Shown: one piece after another, positions 56,131-64,000 of the stretch | Layout of the letters: each line of letters begins with the position of its first letter | Numbering within the stretch: position 1 is the stretch's first letter | Assembly (NCBI GenBank): GCA_014529385.2 | Contig: CM043949.1 | Location: 112,470,477 to 112,534,476 of the forward strand | Direction: 5' to 3' | Origin: Adiantum capillus-veneris | Lineage: Eukaryota; Streptophyta; Polypodiopsida; Polypodiales; Pteridaceae | DNA: 64,000 nt | Program-made: the position numbers and the translations under genes | Notes under the pieces: model-generated | What the model saw: the letters and a program-made list of their open reading frames with translations, nothing else | Databases searched by the model: none | What the model was told of the DNA's origin: nothing

Positions 56131-57796
56131 CGCCGCTTGAATTCTTACAATTCTTCCTACGATTATAGTACAGTTAGAAGAGAGCAAGTCGCTTAAATCA
56201 AGGAACGAATAGGAAGCCTCGCCAACAAATGCCAATAAGCAAATTGCTTATACCCACATCTTGCACAACATAAATCTTTTCCATGCATTGATTGTGTATG
56301 CATACTAGGGCTACATTACAAGGCCTCCATAGGCACAACTTTTAATTGCCCAAGCACAACACATACCCTTTGCGATACCTTGTCGTAAAGGATGACTCCA
56401 AATAGGAAGGGGGGAGGTATTCTGAATGCGGACCTAACATTATGACTATTAGAGGGCAATGTTTTGTGAGATGCATTGAATTTTTGCGTTTTATTGTGAT
56501 AAATTTTTGACGAAATTTAGAGTATATGCCCTCATAGTAGTGTTACAGAGGAGTATGGGGACAAAATCCATATATGAGCCCCTAGGGACATGTGTATAGT
56601 GTACATAGCATTTAGATTTCTATTTGAATGATTTTCTTTTGTTAAGATTTTTTTAAATATTTTCTTTGTTTATTATTAAGAAAAAAAATAAAAAATCCAT
56701 AATCCACATGAAGAAAAGACTGATGGGAGGCCTGAGCACTACAAATAGAAGAAGATACAGGGAAACGATGAAACTTCACGAAGTATGTCTCAGCAGCCAC
56801 TACAACAACAGAACTTGTCACAAAGCAGTGTCAACATGCAACCGACAAGTCATACAAGTCAGATCGAGTAGCTAAGCCACAAAATGAGTGAGGTGTTAGT
56901 CCCAAAGATTCAAGTAATATTCTCTGTGGTCTAAGCCTCTTAGCTATTCTAGGTACTGCTCAAGCTGGAAGAGTTGAGCATATTTAAGTTGTGTCGCTCA
57001 TGCTGGTATAGGTGAGCAAAAGAGTCGAAGTCTAAGTACTTAAGTCTGGTGAAGTGAAGGAGAAGGTCCAAAAGACACTCACGTACTGAGCACAGTGAGA
57101 TACGAGTGGAGAAACTTCTACATCGAAAACCCTTCTTGGAAAGGTGGAAGCTATTGAGACATCTTTTGATGTCACATGTGCTACATTTATTCCTTGAAAC
57201 ACCCATCATCTCCTTCTTTTACATTGCATGCTTTTGTTGACAAATTTCTCATATGCATATAGAGTGTCCCATAATTGGCACTTGCATCAGGCACTCTTTC
57301 CGTGTTTCACCCAAGCACTCACCTTTCATGAACATGTACTTCACGTTCAACTGCTCAACTCCAATAAGAGCGTATACCAAAGGCATTTTTTTTCCCACCG
57401 GGTTTTTTCCCTTTGGTCATCCATGTTTTAGACCCTAATCTAAAGACACCTATCACCATCCTCTTGTACATATTCCTTCTACATCAACAATAAGGAAATG
57501 CTACTCAAATCAATTGACAAATGAATTGGAGCACCAATTTCAGATCATATTATACTTCTCCTCAATGGCGAGTCGAAGAATGGCCTACAATGACAAAACT
57601 GCAGACAACACTAACAACATGATTGCACAGGAACAAAGAAGTCCCCAATGAAGAAGAGTAGACATAAAAGTAATCAGAGGATCTCAAAAGATGAATGGTT
57701 ACGATGATAGACTTCCGCTCTAATGGATCATAGTTCTTGTTGTGGTTCGACAAAGTTACAAGCAGTGAAACAGATGAAGCCAAAACAATAGCAAAG
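56131..57796. other. No gene recognised
   Basis: Includes a purine tract (GGAAGGGGGGAGG, about 56406-56417) that may be the polypurine tract of G2, with no matching LTR start after it. The segment starting GAACAAAGAAGTCC near 57631 recurs near 57833 on the other side of a 36 bp G2-LTR match. Confidence 0.5.
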
Positions 57797-57832
57797 TGTT
57801 GAGCGTTGGGTCAACAACACAACATAACTCAA
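57797..57832 (+). repeat. 36 bp match to the start of the G2 LTR
   Basis: TGTTGAGCGTTGGGTC... matches the first 36 bp of 47814-48767 with about two differences, then diverges. It may be the stub of the lost 3' LTR. Confidence 0.6.
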
Positions 57833-57889
57833 GAACAAAGAAGTCCTCAATGACAAAGAGCAGACATAAGGGTAATCAAAGGATCTCAA

Positions 57890-58233
<344 letters not shown>

Positions 58234-58245
58234 ATTTAGATCTGG

Positions 58246-59547
58246 TGATGGGGGCTTTTCACAAGCCAAGCTCCCATACCCCTCTTCTCTCGTCCCCACC
58301 CCATGAAAACCCCCTCTTAGGGAGGGAGTGATAAAAAGCATTGGAAAAAGTAAGAAAAAAATAAAGTATGACTATGTAAATATATGAGAAAGGTAAAATT
58401 GGCCACCTCATGCCTGCGTGGCAGCCCATCCCCACCTTGCCTCCTTTTTCTTCACTCTTGCCCCGCCGTGTGTCCCTTTTCCTCTCCTCCACTCAAAAGG
58501 TCAACCCCCTCTCTCTTCCCCTTGTCCTTTCTCCTTTCTCTCTCCCCTCAAGCTACCCCACCTCTCACCAATAATGCATTATAACTCACCAATAATGCAC
58601 CAACTCACATGCAACTTACCCTATCTTCCAAAATAGTATACCCCACCCCCTCTTTCTCTCTCCTATCATATCCCATGACCCAAATACCCCCCTCTCTCTC
58701 TAAAGGGCGCCATGTCTCTTGTCTTGTAGCTAAATAACCTCCCCCACACTCACACACACTCAGTTTCACTGAAAAAGGTGCCCACAGACCCATCCCCACC
58801 CGGTGGTTACCTGATTTTTCTTGTGTTCACACACATCTGCACACAGATTCACCTCTGAACACACTCCCCTCTCTCCCCTCTTGTAATTACTTTATTCTCC
58901 ATGTCACCTCTCACTTTTTTTCATCAACCCATCTCTCTCTCTTAGTCTCTCTCTCATGAGACTGCTGTTCTGGCACATATACACACAGCCAGACAAGTGG
59001 GGCCCACAGTCACATGGCCTATGTAGATAATGATTTCTTCATTTCTAAATTCTAGAATTCCTCCCCCCTCCTCCCCTATATAAAGAGGGGTCACCATCAC
59101 ACTAAATACACACACACCATCACCAAAGAGTACACTATGCACTGTGTGTGCCTAGTGCACACACACACACCCACACCATCACCATCACCACAATCACCAT
59201 GCTCGTCTTGAGCATGACCTCTACACCCTTGGGCTATTGAAGATGAAGGGAAACTAAATGAAGGATGATGGCCGTAACCCTCGTGCGAGTCTTCGCCATC
59301 AACTCCCACCTATCCGCCATGTGCTCTACCACGCTCTCCCTTCTCATTCCCCTACCCTATGCTCCCCATTTCATCGCCTTATTCTCTAAATAAAGCTTGA
59401 GGTTTTGTGAGTATGTTTTCTTGCAATGTTTTGCCCATGTGAGGTTTGCGGAATCGCCACCTAGTCTTGTGTTTGGAGTGAGCTTGTGTATGTGTGAAGG
59501 GTGTGCGGATTTGCCATCCTTTTGTGGTGCCTAAGTACTAAGCTGCT

Positions 59548-59586
<39 letters not shown>

Positions 59587-59796
59587 TGATCTCATTCCCT
59601 TTCCTCTTCATCATTGCTCCCAAGAATCCATCTCTCTTGGATGAAAACTTTGTTATGGTGGTGTGTTGTTTGCGTCCTAGCCGCTGAAGCTAGGTGGTGC
59701 CCCTTGTTCGCTTTACCATGAGAGGCTCGAGGCGCGCCATTCGGTCCCCGATGTTTTAGAGGCCGTCAAGGTTCGGGGTTCGCTTTGCTCCCGTCA
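58246..59796 (+). repeat. 5' LTR of G3
   Basis: 1551 bp. Pyrimidine-rich first half, TATATAAAG core promoter at 59087-59095, CT array at 59552-59583. The first 311 bp match 63690-64000 almost exactly. Confidence 0.9.
59087..59095 (+). promoter_or_regulatory. TATA box of G3 LTR
   Basis: TATATAAAG in GC/pyrimidine-rich context with GAGGGGTCACC directly downstream. Confidence 0.55.
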
Positions 59797-59798
59797 TT

Positions 59799-59816
59799 TG
59801 GTGCCCCCACTGAGGA
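59799..59816 (+). other. Putative primer-binding site of G3
   Basis: TGGTGCCCCCACTGAGGA two bases after the LTR end; begins with TGG as required for a tRNA CCA end. tRNA not identified. Confidence 0.6.
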
Positions 59817-59871
59817 GGGCTTTCTAAGACCCTTCAGTTTACAATGCTGAAAGTGACGCCCACTATCAATC

Positions 59872-60111
59872 ATGGACGAATGGCTGAAGGAATTTTTTAA
59901 CTGGAGGACGGAAGAAGTAGAGACGAAGGAGGCACTAGCCGCCTTCATTGAGGTGCTACTGCCAGGCTGCAGTGTCGTCAACATTCAAGAGTTAAATTCT
60001 CCATCTTGTGTCGCTCGTTCTAACTATAAATTGAGAGCATCAGGTGGGAGGTCGGTGAAGTGCCATCACTGTTGTCAACCAAGGCACACTGTCAATGAGT
60101 GCCAGCAATGA
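59872..60111 (+). pseudogene. Small frame with CCHC knuckle in G3 leader
   Basis: 79 residues starting MDEWLKEFFNWRTEEV and ending with CHHCCQPRHTVNEC (CX2CX4HX4C). It precedes the main gag frame by 1 kb, so it may be a remnant of another gag or an early exon. The following 60.1-61.1 kb has only short unrecognised frames and ends in a 15 bp A run at 61131-61145 (after TAATGTAATGTAATGT), like a retroposon tail. Confidence 0.45.
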
Positions 60112-61173
60112 AGGCAGCGAAAGGGCTGAAGTCATCTACATCGACATTCATCGCAAAGAAGTCATTCACATCAAGGAAGGGAAGCAAACGGTGAGACCTC
60201 TTTTCCCTAAAGAAACTACAGTCAAATTTATAACTCCAAAGTGGCCTAAAGGGGCTGCTCGAGCCAAAGGCAAGGAGAAGATAAGCCAGTCTGGAAACAC
60301 ATGACCCCGAAGGGAGAAGCATCTGGCCAAGCAAGTGATTCAAGCTCAGAAAGCCGGGTTGTACCCAGTTTGCCAAAGAGGAAGTCATTCGAAGCTAAGT
60401 GGTGAAAGGTCGCCTACCAATTTCCAAGACGCATGCGAGTGCTACCAATCCACTTCAACAATCCGGAAGAATAAGTGGTAAGAATATTCCCATGTCCTAG
60501 AGAAGAGTGGTTTGGCTACTGCTCTCGTTGTTTTAGAAAGAGAGTGGAGGATCTTCCTCCTCTCCCTGTACAACTTATCCTGAAGAAGCTCTCTACCACG
60601 GGAGAAACCCAGTAGGCTGGGGACGAGTTGCAACTGAATGGAGTAGAATTCATGCAACACGCCGACTACGGAAATTACCTGCAATTGCTGTTAGCCAAGA
60701 GGCTGGGAGTGGTTAGACGCATCGCCATCACCCCGTACGTGCTGAGCAACGAAGGAAAGGTAGAGCCCATGAAAGGCGACGACCTCTTGTGGATGTGCCG
60801 ACTCATCAACACTGGCACGGTAAGAGTATAAGTAAGTATTTCATCCTCTGTGCATGATGGAAAATGGGCCAACGGCATTCCCGTTCAGATTCTTGCAGCA
60901 TATGCATGTGAATATCTATGTAGATAGGAAAGTCTTCAACCGACAGAAGATCGTACACCTATTCGGTGCGGTGGTACTAGGAGAAATCCTCAATTCCCCG
61001 AACCCTATCATTCTCCCCATATTAGATTACCATCATTCCTTTAATGTTTCTATCTTTATCTTGTTTTAACCTATCCACCCACCCCTGTAAAAAGCTGCTA
61101 TGAGCCGCTACTGTTAATGTAATGTAATGTAAAAAAAAAAAAAAAGAGGTTTGTAATTTCCTGAGTCACTACC

Positions 61174-63648
61174 ATGGCAAGTGTTTCTTTCCCCACGTTC
61201 AGTGGAAAGAAGGGAGAGGATCTCACCACCGACTTTTTGGATGATTTTGACATTGCTTGTATCGTCTCCAACAAAGATGACGATGCTTCACGACTTAGAA
61301 TTTTTCCTCTACTGATGAAAGTAGAGGCCAAGTCTTGGTATAATGCATTGCCCCATGCCACCAAGAATGCATGGGATGTGTTAATGGCTACTTTTGTAAA
61401 GAGGTTTGGTGGAGGCACAACCTCGGAGAGGCTATGGCAGTTACTGACATAATTAAAGCAGGGAGGCTTGCTGGAGTATGCCACCTACGAGTCCAAATTT
61501 GTGGACTTATGGAAGAGATGGGTTGCCTCGCTGGAGGAAGGTGAAGGAGCGCCTAATTTCCTAAAGAAGGACCGTTTCATTGCTGGTCTATGGTCGCCGC
61601 TTAGAGAGAAGGTGAAGGGAAGGCTTCCTGCAACATATGAGTTGGCAGTCGAAGTAGCCCGCCTTAAAGACAAGAAGCTACGCATGCAAGCAAGAGTAAA
61701 CGAGTCAGAGGAAACAAGCTCGATACAACCAACCCTAGTGACTGCAACAGCCAATCATAGAGTCCAACCGCAGGAGGCATCAGAAGAGCAAGACCTTCTT
61801 AGTCGTATCACCACCCAGCTGGAGAGTTTATCTGTGCATATGGTGCAGCAAGGGCATACACTTGGCAGGAACCCAGAACAAGGAAGAGGACAACGAAGGC
61901 AGAACCCAGAGTACCACTGTTACAACTACGGGGAAGATGGCCATGAAATGTACTACTGCCCACACCCGAGGAGGCAGAATTTCAATAGAGGGGGGAGACA
62001 AAATCAGATCTCTCCACCAAGAGCAAGACCTCCGCCACTCAGGCAACCAATCCCACCTGTTCAAATCACACCACTAGCGGTGCAACCACAGCTGGCCACA
62101 CCAATTCGACGCCAGTCACCAATGCAACCACCACCACAATCACCACTTACAATCATCCTACGTCCACCACCAATTGGTACCCGCACACCAAATATCATTG
62201 GTCTTGCAGAAGAGGTCAAGATGAGTGTAACAGAAGAAGGATTAAGTAAGAAGACTATTCAAAGAACTGAAGCAGTAGAACAAGAGGTTAAAGAATCAAA
62301 AGATGCTACCCAGGTGGGGGAGGTAAGTCAAGAAAATTGTGTTACAAATGTGAGTACATCTTTAGCCTTGGATGAAATAGGCGCCAAAGCGATCAATCGA
62401 CATCATTGGGCAGTAAGGATAAGAAGGTGTAAAGTGTTGATTAGGCCTCGGCAGAGTAAGAGGAATGCAAAGGTCATGAAAGATACAAGAGAAGAGGAAA
62501 ACCAGCCTGTTAGCAAGGCTTTGCAGAAGATGGACAACATATCAAGCAAAGGGGAGGGCTTTGAAAACGGAAGCCTGTGCATCAGCATGGACCCAGGACA
62601 GTGTAGTAAGCTTAAGGAATCTTGCATCAAGGCAGTTTCACATGAGGACCATAACGAAGAGGTAAGTATGATTGAAGGTTTGGAGTTGGATATTTCTCCA
62701 GAGGCTTGGCAGCCGAGCAAGATTTTATTGTGTAGTGTTATAGACTTGGAGATGGGTAATGCCTCTAGTCTACTGAAGGGTGTTATAAACTTGGAGATGG
62801 GTAATGCCTCCAGTTTATGTGAGGATGTTCATAGTAAGTTTGATGATCAATATGTTGCCAACCTTTTAAGGATGTTCCAAACTCCTCCACAACACAGCAT
62901 TGTGTTTGCATGGGATGCATTAGACCTATGGCTATGGCTAGCCGCTATAACATATAGAGAGAAGATCAGCATGGAAATAAGAGCAAGGGAGCCATGGATA
63001 GACAAAAGGCTGATAGAATTCAAGAATGAAGACCTCATTCCCAATTTGGTACAATTTTTTACAAAGAGTGCATCCTCTCTTTGGAGAAAGGTAAGTGGTT
63101 TACCCTTGTATTTAAGCCGCAAGGTAGGTGGCTTGCTATTAGCATCAGTAAAGGAAGCTGACATGTTTGAGCACACCCAAAAGAAGCATGATATGCTTGC
63201 AGTTTTTTCTAATGGCAGTAAGCAGGACTCTGAAGACAACTTGAGCTGAGCACACCAACAAGGCGGCCATATATGGTGGATTCTTGGTACACTCTTGGGA
63301 ATCATAATTTTCAGTTCTGTCTTTGCAGGAGCCAAGATGCTCATTTCCCCTCTCGCTACTGGTGGTTACAAATTTGGTCCAATTTGGCATGAAAATTTTA
63401 TTGTTCGGACACTGCAGACAATGATCCTATTTTTCACTTGGGATCCAGGAGGACACTGGCACAAAGTTCTGGAAGCCATGGGCTTCCCCTTTAATCAACC
63501 GACACTATTCCAAGAAACAAGCTATCACCCGGACCTGTTACTGATCAACGAATATCCTAGAAATCTCACCAATGGAGAAATGGAATGGATAGTTCAGAAG
63601 GCAACTCGATATCGGATCCTACAGCTAAGCGGAAGAAGAAACAGATGA
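61174..63648 (+). pseudogene. G3 gag-like frame with C-terminal membrane segment, two stops
   Basis: One frame broken by TAA at 61450-61452 and TGA at 63247-63249. N-terminal: MASVSFPTFSGKKGEDL, FLDDFDIAC, AKSWYNALP, a typical Ty3 gag capsid pattern continuing as YESKFVDLWKRW, KDRFIAGLWSPLREKVKG. A defective knuckle CYNYGEDGHEMYYC (second Cys is Tyr) follows, then a Pro-rich linker and a long unrecognised region with a duplicated LEMGNASSL. After the TGA comes a hydrophobic stretch (HIWWILGTLLGIIIFSSVFA) predicted to span a membrane, then about 90 residues of unknown type. No protease, RT or integrase. Possibly a gag fused to an env-like or captured segment. Confidence 0.75.
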
Positions 63649-63689
63649 GCTAGAGGCATGAATGCCTCTAGCCAAAAGGGGAGGGCTAA

Positions 63690-64000
63690 TGATGGGGGCT
63701 TTTCACAAGCCACGCTCCCATACCCCTCTTCTCTCGTCCCCACCCCATGAAAACCTCCTCTTAGGGAGGGAGTGATAAAAAGCATTGGAAAAAGTAAGAA
63801 AAAATAAAGTATGACTATGTAAAAATATGAGAAAGGTAAAATTGGCCACCTCATGCCTGCGGGGCAGCCCATCTCCACCTTGCCTCCTTTTTCTTCACTG
63901 TTGCCCCGCCGTGTGTGCCTTTTCCTCTCCTCCACTCAAAAGGTCAACCCCCTCTCTCTTCCCCTTGTCCTTTCTCCTTTCTCTCTCCCCTCAAGCTACC
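63690..64000 (+). repeat. 3' LTR of G3 (partial)
   Basis: Starts right after the purine tract and runs off the window. Only a few differences from the 5' LTR by eye, suggesting a fairly recent insertion. Confidence 0.92.

Larger units (their letters stand above)
58246..64000 (+). mobile_element. LTR retroelement G3 without pol, 3' LTR truncated by window end
   Basis: A 1551 bp 5' LTR (58246-59796, TGATGGGGG...CCGTCA) recurs from 63690 to the window end. Primer-site-like TGGTGCCCCCACTGAGGA follows the 5' LTR at 59799, and a purine tract (AAAAGGGGAGGGCTAA) precedes the 3' LTR. The internal 3.9 kb has one long gag-like frame and no protease, RT or integrase motif, so it would need helper functions. 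Gypsy-like assignment rests on the gag pattern. Confidence 0.88.

Noticed and set aside
60628-61069. Short frames in the G3 leader (60628-60831, 60854-61069) as genes
   Set aside because: No recognisable domain, no continuity, and they sit between LTR and gag; likely remnants of retroelement sequence.

Overview
This window is nuclear DNA of a land plant. It holds an eight-exon plant lipoxygenase gene with a chloroplast-type N-terminal extension, plant-style Copia and Gypsy LTR retrotransposons with tRNA-primer sites, and very many (GA)n, (GT)n and (CT)n microsatellites. The exact lineage cannot be fixed from the sequence. The microsatellite load and retroelement density would suit a large genome such as a fern or other non-seed plant, but that is inference.

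Layout. 1-4.27 kb: intergenic, microsatellite-rich. 4274-8275 (minus): complete lipoxygenase gene, the only convincing intact host gene, with a hairpin-forming repeat in intron 3. 8.3-10.3 kb: its upstream region, no gene seen. 10300-15839 (minus): Copia element with about 0.75 kb LTRs and a GGGGG target duplication. 15.8-17.8 kb: no gene, poly-C run and CT arrays. 17783-21538: two related miniature non-coding LTR elements (TRIM-like), the first with a rearranged 5' end. 23972-26650: a short Copia-type element carrying only a broken gag (TR-GAG-like), inserted in a GA microsatellite. 26.7-29.2 kb: microsatellites and a local tandem duplication. About 29.2-39 kb (plus): a badly decayed Gypsy element, with gag, protease, RT, truncated RNase H, integrase, then a second retropepsin-like segment and a W-V-P-K repeat tail. 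39830-45370 (plus): a young Copia element with 192 bp LTRs and CCTAG duplications, lying beside a decayed minus-strand chromovirus-like Gypsy (45.4-47.3 kb). 47814-56.1 kb (plus): a second Gypsy-type element related to the 29-39 kb one but without RT and integrase; its 2.5 kb leader carries nine copies of a roughly 22 bp palindrome centred on ACGCGT. 57.9-58.2 kb: fragment of a DEAD-box RNA helicase gene. 58246 to beyond the window end: another LTR element without pol, whose single long broken reading frame runs from gag into a predicted membrane segment.

The genes do not form a pathway. The lipoxygenase stands alone among retrotransposons of several ages, most of them disabled by stops, frameshifts and deletions. 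The most unusual material is in the two related Gypsy elements (palindrome-rich leader, WIPK/WVPK repeat tail, post-integrase protease-like segment) and in the structured repeat inside the lipoxygenase intron. No tRNA, rRNA or CRISPR was recognised.
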